Shown here in pieces: positions 26,025-34,332 of a DNA stretch of 64,000 nt. The notes beneath the pieces were generated by a model. The model was not told the DNA's origin. It ran no database searches and was given only the letters and a program-made list of their open reading frames with translations. The stretch covers positions 1-64,000 of the forward strand of contig DAIDHQ010000040.1 in the NCBI GenBank assembly GCA_027459645.1, read 5' to 3'. A program made the position numbers and the translations under genes. How positions within the stretch are numbered: position 1 is the first letter of the stretch; the number at the start of each line of letters is the position of its first letter. This DNA is from Vulcanimicrobiota bacterium. GTDB lineage: Bacteria > Vulcanimicrobiota > Vulcanimicrobiia > Vulcanimicrobiales > Vulcanimicrobiaceae.

Positions 26025-26050
26025 CGTGGTGCCCTTCCTTACGCGACGCT

Positions 26051-26069
26051 TATACCCTACCCAGGTATA
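26051..26069. promoter_or_regulatory. Candidate RcnR operator
   Basis: TATACC-CTACCCA-GGTATA is a perfect 6-bp inverted repeat around a C-rich centre, a form typical of DUF156-family operators. It lies 27 bp upstream of the repressor start in the intergenic region shared with the divergent OsmC gene. TATA-rich arms would overlap the -10 region on the minus strand, so binding would block polymerase. Confidence 0.65.
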
Positions 26070-26160
26070 GTGTTCGCGTCACCGGCATCGGCACGCAAAG
26101 ATTGCCGCTTCCCCTCGTCGCATCCTTAACGGGCTGCTTCTCGCTCTTAAGGATCGAAAC

Positions 26161-26595
26161 ATGACGTCCCTAACCCTCGAATCCACCGGCGATTACCGAT
26201 TCCACGTTCGCGTCGAAGGCGATGCGCCGCATGAGTTTGTTACCGGCGAAGGACCACCGCTCGGCCTTCCCGGGGCGCTCGAGCCGCAAGAGCTGCTCGG
26301 TGCGGCGATCGGCACGTGCTTGGCGTCGAGTCTGCTCTTTTGCGCGCAGAAAGCACACGTCACGATCCAATCGCTCTCCGCTCGCATAGACGTCGAAACG
26401 GTCCGTAACGCCAAAGGGCGTCTGAGGATCGGCTCGATCGACGTCGCCTTAGATGCCGGCGTACCCGAGGAGCAGGGCGAGCGGTTCGCCCGCTGTCGGG
26501 AAATTTTTGAAGACTACTGCACCGTCACGGAGAGCATCCGGGCGGGTATTCCCGTCAAAGTCGAGTTCGCATCGCGGCCAACGGAGGTCCGCTAG
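26161..26595 (+). CDS. OsmC-family peroxide-detoxifying protein
   Basis: The 144-residue protein has the OsmC/Ohr fold. The two redox cysteines are Cys53 (GTCLASS, start of the long helix) and Cys120 (DYCTVTESI). Cys61 and Cys112 are additional. Family members reduce organic hydroperoxides with lipoyl or dithiol donors. The Ohr/OsmC subgroup cannot be settled. It is divergent from the RcnR-type operon and shares its intergenic region, so metal stress might affect it, though this is conjecture. Confidence 0.85.
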   Translation: MTSLTLESTGDYRFHVRVEGDAPHEFVTGEGPPLGLPGALEPQELLGAAIGTCLASSLLFCAQKAHVTIQSLSARIDVETVRNAKGRLRIGSIDVALDAGVPEEQGERFARCREIFEDYCTVTESIRAGIPVKVEFASRPTEVR

Positions 26596-26657
26596 GCGGA
26601 ACCCTCAAACATTCAAGCAAGCAGCGCTTCTTCAGCGGCTGCAGCGGGAGGTTCCAG

Positions 26658-28121
26658 ATGCGTACTCTCCACGGCTTCCTCGCCCTTGCGTGTTCCGTTG
26701 CGTTGGCCTCTTGCGGAGGCGGCGGCGGCTCGGCAACGACCCCCACGACGCCGTCGCTGCCCCAATCCGTGCACGCAAGCCTCTCGTTCATCGTTCCAGT
26801 AAGCGGCCAGCCTGCCGCACGTCACGGCAATACCATCCCGTCGAACACCCAGTCCGTCGTCGTGAACGTCGATCAAGGCAGCGGACAGCCGTTCAGCCCA
26901 TTGATATCGCAAGTAGTGAACGTCAGCGCAAGCTCGTGTCCTCCCGTCTCCGGAGGCTTGCAATGCACCGTCACGATGTCGGTACCGGTTGGTTCGGTGA
27001 TTTTCTCGGTGGGCGCGTTCTCCGGAACCAACGGCGGCGGAATGCTTTTGGCGAGCGCCTTGACGCCTACCACGATCACGCCGACGACGACGAGCGTCAG
27101 CGTACCGCTGCAAACGCAGGTATCGTACCTCCTGGGCGACACCGGCGGCGGCGGTAGCCCGTTCACGCTCGATTTCGGAACGTCGTCGTTTACCCTCACG
27201 GACTCGACGGGTTCCGCAACGGGATCGTTCACCGCATTGCCCGACGGCGATTTGAAATTCACGATCACGTCGACGACGGATCCGACAATTACGTCCGGAC
27301 AAGTCGGCTATCTGCGTATGATTCCCAATGCGGGATTCGCGATAATCGTCGGACAGACCGCACCCGATCCTACCGGCCTCTTTACATCCGGCGGGATCGG
27401 TCTAGCAACCATTCCTGCGCCTTGCCCGAGCGGTTCCGAGACACTCCAGGCGGATGGTATCGCGCTGGCGTCGCCGTCGTATGTCTACTCCGGGCCCCTG
27501 ACTCAAACCGCCTATGCGACGGCTTCGCTCGCGCTTACGCCGACCTCGTTCGCACCGGCGAGCGGAACGCAGTACACCATCGGCGGAACCGGCACGGCCC
27601 TATCCGGAACACCACTTAGCGGATGCACGAACGGCATCTTCGGTTCGACAAGCACCGCTTATGCGGCCGTTGGCCTTCTGGGGCTTGGAGCGGCACCCGG
27701 CAGTAATTCCAGCTCGAGTTCCGGCTCGAACTCCAATGGAGTCGCGTTCGTTGTAGCGCCGCCGGCCAATCTCGTGCAGACCGATGTCCTCTCGCGCACC
27801 TACCACGGATTCATGTCGAACGCCACCCCCGCCGGACAGAGCGCCGCGCCTGTTTTGGTCACGCCGGCGAGCGGCGGCCTTCAACTCTGTACCTACACGA
27901 CGTACGAATCGAATCAAGTCAATACGTCGGGCTGTACGGTCCTTAGCGGATTCTCGCAGTTTGCGCCCGGACTCTTTACCGCAACGGGCAGCGCGCCGGG
28001 CGGCGCTTCGAGCCCATGGGCGTTCGCGGTCGACGACGTCGACGGCAACTACGTCATGATCGGCGTTGGAATTCCGTCGTCGGGCACCGCGGCTACGAAT
28101 CTCGTGCTGTCGTCCATTTAG
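26658..28121 (+). CDS. Hypothetical secreted lipoprotein, Ser/Thr/Gly-rich
   Basis: The 487-residue protein has a lipoprotein signal with LASC lipobox (Cys about 19) followed by a Gly5/Ser/Thr linker. The body is rich in short beta-type segments and Gly/Ser/Thr, with an NSSSSSGSNSNG low-complexity stretch at about 350-362. No catalytic motif is recognised. Composition suggests a beta-sandwich surface or periplasmic protein. A clear GGGAGG ribosome binding site precedes the ATG. It is followed at 28239 by a separate regulator-like gene. Confidence 0.65.
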   Translation: MRTLHGFLALACSVALASCGGGGGSATTPTTPSLPQSVHASLSFIVPVSGQPAARHGNTIPSNTQSVVVNVDQGSGQPFSPLISQVVNVSASSCPPVSGGLQCTVTMSVPVGSVIFSVGAFSGTNGGGMLLASALTPTTITPTTTSVSVPLQTQVSYLLGDTGGGGSPFTLDFGTSSFTLTDSTGSATGSFTALPDGDLKFTITSTTDPTITSGQVGYLRMIPNAGFAIIVGQTAPDPTGLFTSGGIGLATIPAPCPSGSETLQADGIALASPSYVYSGPLTQTAYATASLALTPTSFAPASGTQYTIGGTGTALSGTPLSGCTNGIFGSTSTAYAAVGLLGLGAAPGSNSSSSSGSNSNGVAFVVAPPANLVQTDVLSRTYHGFMSNATPAGQSAAPVLVTPASGGLQLCTYTTYESNQVNTSGCTVLSGFSQFAPGLFTATGSAPGGASSPWAFAVDDVDGNYVMIGVGIPSSGTAATNLVLSSI

Positions 28122-28238
28122 GGTTGCGTATCGGCGCTGCACGGACGACGTGCGCGCCGCGATGGCGAACGTTATTCGGCCCGAGCACGTTGTAAGCATC
28201 GTCGAGGGTCCGGCCCCGCGCTGACGAATCGAACGCGC

Positions 28239-28602
28239 ATGCCGGATCTCTCCATGTTCGCCAACACCGAAGACACCCGCGATTATCCCGCAGGCCACGT
28301 CTTTTTCTCGGCCGGGGATCGCGGCGACGCCATGTACGTCGTACTGATCGGCGAGGTCGAGATTCTCGTGCACGATCGTGCGGTCGAAACGGTCAAGGCG
28401 GGAAGCATTTTCGGCGAGATGGCGTTGATCGATAACCGCGAACGCAGCGCGACGGCACGCGCAAAAACCGCCGTTAAAGCAGCGACGATCGATCAAGGCC
28501 AGTTTCTCTATCTGCTACGGACGCATCCCTCGTTTTCGATCGAGGTCATGAACGTCATGGCCGACCGCCGTGCGTCTGCTCAACCAGGCGTTGCTGCGCT
28601 AA
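28239..28602 (+). pseudogene. Small cyclic-nucleotide-binding-domain protein with a 1-base frameshift near its end
   Basis: Residues 1-110 form a cNMP-binding beta-roll: YPAGHVFFSAGDRGDAMYVV, then GSIFGEMALIDNRERSATA, with no DNA-binding domain. Stand-alone proteins of this type usually end in ADRLRxxN plus a few residues. Here, after MADR at about 28568, the current frame runs on antisense through the flagellin gene to 28886. Removing one base (G at about 28570) gives ADRLRLLNQALLR and a TAA at 28600-28602. The restored stop falls just before the convergent flagellin stop. Either a real 1-bp insertion or an assembly error is possible; the domain itself is intact. Confidence 0.75.
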
Positions 28603-28604
28603 AG

Positions 28605-29801
28605 CTACGCGAAAAGCCCCAAGACCGATTGCGCGAGCGTGTTGTTGTGCGCGATAACGGCAGTGTTGAGCTGCGAGCGGAGCAGATCGAGCGTCGAAGT
28701 CGTCGTCGCCTGACCGTAGTTGAGATCGGCCAGATTGGATTGCGCCGCGGTGACGTTAAGCTGGTTGACGTCGTTGGATGCAACCTGGTTTTGCAGCGCG
28801 GCTTGCTGCGCGCCGAGCGTCGCCTGGCTCGAGTTCAACGTTACGATCGCGTTGTCGAGCTGACCGATGGCGTTGGTCGACGTTAAACTCGATGATAGGT
28901 TGACGTTCGAAATCGCCAGCTGCGAGCTGCTCACGCCCGGAAGCACCAGGTTCGTCGTATTGCCTTCGGCCGCGCCGCTCTGCACGGTAAGTGCATTGTT
29001 CTGCGTATTTGCCGGGACGTTTTGCGCGATTTGGATCCTCGCGGTCTTACCCACGTCGCTCAGATTGAAGTTTCCGAGCGCGATATTGACGTTTTCGAAT
29101 CCGCCGATCGTGCCGCCAGAAGCGACGAGCCCCGATTGCACTTGCCCGCCGGTGGCACTGTCGACGACCGTCGCTTGCGCCGCGGCGACGCCATTGTTGT
29201 TGACGATCGAGATCGCGATCGTGGAGTTCGTCGTCCCCGAGCCTCCGAAACCTTGCGCGGGTCCGGTCGCGTTTTGAAAGCTTGGCCCCGACGCGGCGAC
29301 CTGTGCGACCACGTTGCCGCTTCCAGTCAAGAGATCGTTATTCGTCACCGTCGCGGCCGCCGGCGTTCCCGCTTGCGCGCCCGCGAAAGAACCGTTGAGT
29401 AATTGAACGCCGTTGAAGTTCACGCTCTGCGCCGTCGTGTTAAATTGCTGCACGAGCGCGTTTGCTTGCGCTTGCAGCGCGGCACGGTCGGTTGGGCTCA
29501 GAAAATCGTTGACGCCCGTAACGGCTAAGTTACGCAACTGCGAAGCGATGCCGGAGAGTTGCTGCAACGCGCCCGAAGCAACGTTCGTCGCGTTAAACGC
29601 GTTCTGCACGTTCTGCGTCGCAGCATTGAGCGCGCTCGCCGCAACGGCAAGGGACGTTGCAATCGCATATGCCGACGGGTCGACCGACGGACTCGTCAGC
29701 CGCTTCCCCGACGCTTCCTGCGCGACGAGCGTCGATAGGGTGTTCTGAAGGCTATAGAGCTGGTCGAGCGGCTGCGCGTTCGAAGGGGTAATCGAGGCCA
29801 T
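28605..29801 (-). CDS. Flagellin (orphan)
   Basis: The 398-residue protein (ATG at 29801; AGGGGA just upstream) has flagellin N-terminal D0/D1 helices, with LSTLVAQEASGKRLTSPSVD, NAFNATNVASGALQQLSG and FNGVQLLNG. A variable Gly/Ala/Asn/Thr-rich middle (about 130-310) follows, then a C-terminal D1/D0 helix region ending QSVLGLFA. A TATAAT lies only 9 bp before the start codon. No other flagellar gene is present in the window. It may encode a filament subunit or a flagellin-like surface protein. Confidence 0.85.
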   Translation of the reverse strand: MASITPSNAQPLDQLYSLQNTLSTLVAQEASGKRLTSPSVDPSAYAIATSLAVAASALNAATQNVQNAFNATNVASGALQQLSGIASQLRNLAVTGVNDFLSPTDRAALQAQANALVQQFNTTAQSVNFNGVQLLNGSFAGAQAGTPAAATVTNNDLLTGSGNVVAQVAASGPSFQNATGPAQGFGGSGTTNSTIAISIVNNNGVAAAQATVVDSATGGQVQSGLVASGGTIGGFENVNIALGNFNLSDVGKTARIQIAQNVPANTQNNALTVQSGAAEGNTTNLVLPGVSSSQLAISNVNLSSSLTSTNAIGQLDNAIVTLNSSQATLGAQQAALQNQVASNDVNQLNVTAAQSNLADLNYGQATTTSTLDLLRSQLNTAVIAHNNTLAQSVLGLFA

Positions 29802-29963
29802 GGTCCCCTGATTATAGCAAAAGCCTGCTTGTCTACCGTTAGGGCGGCACACCGAAATGCAGCGGTCGCTTGCCTTGCTCGAATATTCGCGTTTCGCGTG
29901 GCCGCCCCGGAAGCTGCTGAGTCTTCCGGGGCGGCGGCGGGCACCAGCGAATCGCTCGAATCG

Positions 29964-30392
29964 CTATCCGCCCGTGACCTTGACCTTCGTATTCGGCGCC
30001 GCTTTTAGCGGTCTGGCGGTGATGTGCAGGATTCCACGTTCCGTCTTTGCCTGAACGGAACCGGGCTCCATTTCCTGCGGTAACGCGATCGTGCGTTCGA
30101 ACGAACCGCGCCGGATTTCGCGCCGGTGATACTTCACGTCGTCGGCCTTGGTGTCGTAATCGTACTTGCCGGTGATGGTAAGTACGTTGCCGCTGACTTC
30201 CACGTCGATGTTTTCCGGTTTATATCCGGGGACGGCCATATCTGCTACGTATGTGCCGTCTTTCTCGTACACGTCGAGCGACGGAGACGAGCTCTGCTCG
30301 AGGGGGGTCGGCAGATTCCAGTCACTCCAGAAGCGATCGAAGATGGTGTCAATGTCTGCGGCGAGCGGTGTCCGCTGCAGAGGCAAGGTCAT
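29964..30392 (-). CDS. Hsp20/alpha-crystallin small heat-shock protein
   Basis: The 142-residue chaperone has an alpha-crystallin domain from about 40 to 130. Features include VPGYKPENIDVEVSGNVLTI, the RRGSFERTIALP strand and a GILHITA motif close to the I-x-I C-terminal anchor. The start at 30392 follows an AAAGGAGAAA ribosome binding site; longer upstream frames are Arg-rich shadows. Small heat-shock proteins hold unfolding proteins in an ATP-independent way. It lies 77 bp downstream of the Gre-factor gene on the same strand. Confidence 0.92.
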   Translation of the reverse strand: MTLPLQRTPLAADIDTIFDRFWSDWNLPTPLEQSSSPSLDVYEKDGTYVADMAVPGYKPENIDVEVSGNVLTITGKYDYDTKADDVKYHRREIRRGSFERTIALPQEMEPGSVQAKTERGILHITARPLKAAPNTKVKVTGG

Positions 30393-30469
30393 GATATTTC
30401 TCCTTTTTGACATGCCCATGGTATAGCGGCCGCATGCAGATCGAAGGAACCTTCCGTGAATTCTTTTCG

Positions 30470-30913
30470 CTATCCGTCGGTGTATTCGACGGAATCGATC
30501 GTGTAGTCGATAGGGCCTGCCGGGCGGTCGAACGCGACGCGATCGCCGGCGGCGTGGCCTTCGAACGCTTGCGCGATCGGCGATTGCCAACTCACGCTTC
30601 CGCGCGCCGGTTCGGCTTCGTCCTCACCGACGATGCGCAGCGTTAGCATCTGGCCTTTGGCATCGCGCGCTCGCACGGTCGCGCCGAACGTCACGCGCGT
30701 CCGGTCCTTCGGCGGTTCCGCAAACATCGCCGATGCGATGCGTTCTTCGAAATAGCGCACGTTGCGGTCGTCGCCGCTCGCACGCGCGCGTTCGAGCGCT
30801 TCGTGCAAGAGCTTCAACCCTCTACGCGTCACATAGTTCGGCGCATCGGTGCGCGGCCGCTGGAATTCCGGTTCCGGACGATCGTCGTCGTCTTTGACGA
30901 ACGCACGGCTCAT
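30470..30913 (-). CDS. GreA/GreB-family transcription elongation factor
   Basis: The 147-residue protein resembles GreB. It has an N-terminal coiled-coil (about 28-70, with YVTRRGLKLLHEALERAR) that enters the RNA polymerase secondary channel, and a C-terminal FKBP-like domain with VTFGATVRARD, RIVGEDEAEPARGSVSWQSPIAQAF and GDRVAFD. Such factors rescue backtracked polymerase by stimulating transcript cleavage. The acidic tip residues expected in the coiled-coil are not obvious, so it may be a variant (Rnk- or Gfh-like). Its ATG overlaps the sugar porter stop by 4 bp. Confidence 0.85.
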   Translation of the reverse strand: MSRAFVKDDDDRPEPEFQRPRTDAPNYVTRRGLKLLHEALERARASGDDRNVRYFEERIASAMFAEPPKDRTRVTFGATVRARDAKGQMLTLRIVGEDEAEPARGSVSWQSPIAQAFEGHAAGDRVAFDRPAGPIDYTIDSVEYTDG

Positions 30914-32229
30914 ACGGCTGCGCTGATCCGCTCGAGGAGCTGGCGTTTGGTTTCGGGGACGACGCGCGCCACGAACGCAATCGTAACCACGCACAGAAAC
31001 GCGTAGACCGCAAACGTTGCCGGGCCTCCGAGTTTTTCGATCATCGTCAGGAAAAACTCCGAAACGACGAAGTTTGCGGCCCAATTCGCGAGCGTGCAAA
31101 TACTCATGCCCAAACCGCGCGCTTGCAGCGGAAAGATTTCGGAGATCAACAACCACACGATCGGACCCAAGCTATAGGCGAAGGATCCGACGTAGACGAC
31201 CAGGCTCAACAGCGCGATCCACGTCAGCGCGCCGCCCAGTTGCGGTTGCGCGAAGGCGATCGCAAGTGCAAGAAGCGCCGCACACATGCCGCCGCAGCCG
31301 GCGTAGAGCAACGGCTTTCGCCCCACGCCGTCGACGAAGAGAATGGCCACGAGCGTCAATACCACGTTCACGACGCCGACGACGGCCGTCGCCAAGATCG
31401 ATGCCTGATTCGACCCCACGCCCGCCATATGAAAGATCTGCGGTCCATAGTAGATGACCGTGTTGATACCCGTCACTTGCTGCAGAATCGCAAGACCGAC
31501 CCCGACGAGCAACGCTCGGCGAAAGGGCACGTCGGCGAAGATCTCCATCCCCGCTTGCTTCACGCGCAGCCCCTCGCGAATCGCGGCTTCCTCTTCGGCA
31601 GTTTCATCGCTGCCGGCAATCCGGGCCAGTACGCGGCGGGCATGGTCTACTCGACCGATTTTGAAGAGAAAGCGAGGGCTTTGCGGCAGCGGAATCATAC
31701 CGCCGACCAGCACGAGCGATGGAATCACCGCAAGGCCCAGCATCCAGCGCCATGCGCCGCTCGGCGCGAATGCGTAGTCTACGATGAACGCGCCCAAGAT
31801 CCCGACGGTGATCGCAAATTGATAGAGCGATACCAGGGCGCCGCGAAAGCGTGCCGGCGACACCTCGGAGATATAGAGCGGCGCAACGACCGAACTCAAA
31901 CCGATGGCGAGCCCCACGACGAAGCGCGAAACCAGCAGCACGCCGATTCCCGCCGCAAGCGCCGATCCGATCGCACCTAGGCCGAAGACGCCGCCGGCTA
32001 AAAAGAGCGCCTGGCGACGGCCTATGCGATCCGCCAGCACACCGGCACACGCGGAACCCGTCATCGCGCCGATCAACACGATGCTGACCGTAAACTCTTG
32101 CAGGTGCGTCGGCAGCGCAAAGGCCTTCGCGATAAAGAGAATCGCGCCGGAGATGACGCCGGTATCGTAGCCGAAGAGCAGACCGCCGAGTGCAGCGATC
32201 GAGGCGATCAGAACGACGAACGGCCGCAT
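30910..32229 (-). CDS. MFS sugar porter
   Basis: The 439-residue transporter has twelve hydrophobic helices and sugar-porter signatures: GYDTGVISGA in TM1, DRIGRRQ after TM2, SPRFL before the central loop, QQVTGINTVIYYGP in TM7 and PETKR at the C-terminus. It probably imports a hexose or pentose by proton symport. Start chosen at ATG 32229 because the upstream extension lies across the divergent neighbour. The porter and the Gre-factor gene are translationally coupled. Confidence 0.9.
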   Translation of the reverse strand: MRPFVVLIASIAALGGLLFGYDTGVISGAILFIAKAFALPTHLQEFTVSIVLIGAMTGSACAGVLADRIGRRQALFLAGGVFGLGAIGSALAAGIGVLLVSRFVVGLAIGLSSVVAPLYISEVSPARFRGALVSLYQFAITVGILGAFIVDYAFAPSGAWRWMLGLAVIPSLVLVGGMIPLPQSPRFLFKIGRVDHARRVLARIAGSDETAEEEAAIREGLRVKQAGMEIFADVPFRRALLVGVGLAILQQVTGINTVIYYGPQIFHMAGVGSNQASILATAVVGVVNVVLTLVAILFVDGVGRKPLLYAGCGGMCAALLALAIAFAQPQLGGALTWIALLSLVVYVGSFAYSLGPIVWLLISEIFPLQARGLGMSICTLANWAANFVVSEFFLTMIEKLGGPATFAVYAFLCVVTIAFVARVVPETKRQLLERISAAV

Positions 32230-32265
32230 AAAGCGCAATTGACAGCCTTGCGCGAAGCCTCCTTC

Positions 32266-33069
32266 ATGCTCGAGTACGCGAAGAAGCACGACCTCCACGC
32301 GCTGTTGGTACTGCACGGGGAGAGCGTCGAAATCGAGATCTACGGCGAAGGGTACGGGCCGCAGAAGCCGCACCCGCTCTACAGCGGCGCCAAGAGCTTT
32401 TGGGGCACGGCGGCGCTGCACGCGCAGCATGACGGGCTGCTCTCGCTCGACGAGCCCATCGGTACGACGCTGCCCGAGTTACACGACGCGCGTGCGACAA
32501 TCACGCCGCGCCTGCTTCTTACCATGACGGCAGGCTACGGCTTCGGCGGTCTCGGCAACGCCGCGCCCACGTACGCGCGCACGCTCGAGATCCCGCTGAA
32601 ATCGACGCCGGGAACGGTCTTTACCTACGGCGGCATCCCGCTGCAACTGTTCGGTGCATTTTTCGCGCGCAAACTCGAATCCATTGGTTCGAGCCCGCAT
32701 CGATACCTAATCGAACGCATTCTCGATCCCGCGGGCGTTGCGATCGGCTCGTGGCGCACGCTTGCGGACGGACACCGCCCGCTCCCGACGGGCGCGCAAC
32801 TCACCGCACGCGCGTGGGCCGCATACGGGCGATGGATGCTCGCGCATCGGGATGCCTACCGCGATGCGTTTAATGGCAGCGCGCTCAACCCGCGCTACGG
32901 CTTGGGATGGTGGCTCGCGGCGCCCGGGATTCCCGGCAATACCTTCTATGCGAGCGGCTCGGGCGGTCAGGCGCTCTACGTCGTTCCCTCACGCGATCTC
33001 GTCGTGGTCCATTTCGGCAAGAGCGCATCGTACAAGCACGAGGCAATGCTCAAGCGAGTGCTTTTTTGA
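32266..33069 (+). CDS. Beta-lactamase-family serine hydrolase, short cytoplasmic variant
   Basis: The protein has about 267 residues from ATG 32266; a TTG at 32239 would add nine. The penicillin-binding-like fold is suggested by SGAK (nucleophile Ser-x-x-Lys, about 38-41) and TMTAGYGF. FTYGGIPLQ replaces the usual YxN with Y-G-G, and SGSGGQ stands in for the KTG-like strand. No signal peptide is seen, unlike the paralogue at 3242-4786. The altered second motif makes the reaction uncertain, with an esterase as one option. It is divergent from the sugar porter and overlaps the HD gene at the 3' end. Confidence 0.75.
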   Translation: MLEYAKKHDLHALLVLHGESVEIEIYGEGYGPQKPHPLYSGAKSFWGTAALHAQHDGLLSLDEPIGTTLPELHDARATITPRLLLTMTAGYGFGGLGNAAPTYARTLEIPLKSTPGTVFTYGGIPLQLFGAFFARKLESIGSSPHRYLIERILDPAGVAIGSWRTLADGHRPLPTGAQLTARAWAAYGRWMLAHRDAYRDAFNGSALNPRYGLGWWLAAPGIPGNTFYASGSGGQALYVVPSRDLVVVHFGKSASYKHEAMLKRVLF

Positions 33070-34222
33070 TACGCGCGACGAACGCGTCTTCGCCTTTGGT
33101 CAGCGCGTAATAGAGCCCGACGTTCGAGGCCAAACTCGAAACGGTGAGGCGCCACCAATTGAGCGCGCTCCCGTCGCCCGGCTTTATGCCGAAGCGATCG
33201 GCCACCGTTGCGAGCATCGGACGCACCGCGTGCGTCGCGTGAATGGTCAGCACGTAATCGTGGTCGCTCAGGTGGCTGACGAAGGTTTCGATCGGCGCCG
33301 GATGCGCGAGCGCAAACCCGTCGGCGGTCTTGCGCACTAAGCCGAATTCGATCGGATCGACGCCGGCGATCATCGCCGCGGCGCGGCACCACGTCACCAC
33401 TTTTGCTTCGTCGCCGAGCGACGGCGCGGCGTGCGCGGAAAGGAGAATCGTGACGAAATTCGGCGTGTGACCGCGCACGATCGCTTCGGCGCCCGAGAGA
33501 CAGTGATGGCCGCCGGTTGCGCCGATCGGCAACTCTTCAAAGAACGTGCCGTCGTCGTTGTACTGAAAGACTACGCTCTTCATGATGTCGTGATAGAAGG
33601 CGGCCGCGATCACCCAATCGGGATTGACCGCTTTTGAACCGTCGAAGTACTGATCGTCGTACGTGTGGGCGAACTCTCTGGCCATGCGTGCGTTAAAGAG
33701 CTCGTGCACGCAAAGGCCGCCCGGATAGGCGTGATGGCCGTTGGTATCCGACCCGGGGGCGCTCCAAAACGGCTGCGCGATTCCAATATCCGAAACCGGC
33801 GGGAAGAGCCCTTCGACCGGCGCATCGGCGGCGACGAAGCCTTCCTTGGCCATCGCGTCGCGCAGGGCGATACGCGAGGCCATCGTCGGATACTTGCGCA
33901 TATAGAACGGCGCCGGATTGAGCAATAATCCCAAAACCTCGGCGCGCAAGCGCAGGTCGCTGATGCTTCCGGCGAGCGCGTAGGCTTGCGCGATCAGCGT
34001 GGTGACGAACGGGGAGCGGCTCGCGATATCGGCCGCCCGTTTGTTGGCGTTCGAAAGACCGACGGGCGCGACGAGTGCCGGCGCCGGCGTGGCGGGTGCT
34101 TCCGTAGCGAGCGCGTCCATCGCGCGGGCGGGTTCGGTGAAGAGCGGCAGCGCCGCCGCACCCGCCGCGCCGAGAAAGCTCGCACGGGATAGCAGCGACG
34201 AACGAAGGCCGTTGACGCACAT
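33050..34222 (-). CDS. Exported HD-domain metal-dependent phosphohydrolase-like protein
   Basis: The 390-residue product has an N-terminal signal-like segment (LLSRASFLGAAGAAALPLF, about 10-28) and an Ala/Pro linker. The central region has an HD-type arrangement: HHAYPGGLCVHE (163-174), FYHDIMK with His211-Asp212, and HH at 239-240. These fit the order of metal ligands in HD hydrolases. Being exported is unusual for this fold, which normally acts on nucleotides in the cytoplasm. I cannot name the substrate. The last 20 bp overlap the convergent serine hydrolase gene. Confidence 0.65.
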   Translation of the reverse strand: MCVNGLRSSLLSRASFLGAAGAAALPLFTEPARAMDALATEAPATPAPALVAPVGLSNANKRAADIASRSPFVTTLIAQAYALAGSISDLRLRAEVLGLLLNPAPFYMRKYPTMASRIALRDAMAKEGFVAADAPVEGLFPPVSDIGIAQPFWSAPGSDTNGHHAYPGGLCVHELFNARMAREFAHTYDDQYFDGSKAVNPDWVIAAAFYHDIMKSVVFQYNDDGTFFEELPIGATGGHHCLSGAEAIVRGHTPNFVTILLSAHAAPSLGDEAKVVTWCRAAAMIAGVDPIEFGLVRKTADGFALAHPAPIETFVSHLSDHDYVLTIHATHAVRPMLATVADRFGIKPGDGSALNWWRLTVSSLASNVGLYYALTKGEDAFVARIKKALA

Positions 34223-34284
34223 GGAGCGGTTCTTCCGCGTCTGCCGTGCGATATGCTGCTGAAGGGTGCCGGAATCTACAAGGT

Positions 34285-34317
34285 GCTGCCCGGTTCGCGG
34301 TGCGCGAACCGGGCAGC
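34285..34317 (-). terminator. Strong hairpin after the sortilin-type operon
   Basis: A perfect 15-bp stem (GCTGCCCGGTTCGCG and its complement) with a 3-base loop lies 16 bp past the stop of the gene ending at 34333. On the minus strand the stem is not followed by a strong T run, so it may be a processing or rho-linked end. Confidence 0.6.
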
Positions 34318-34332
34318 GTTTCGTCGACGCCG

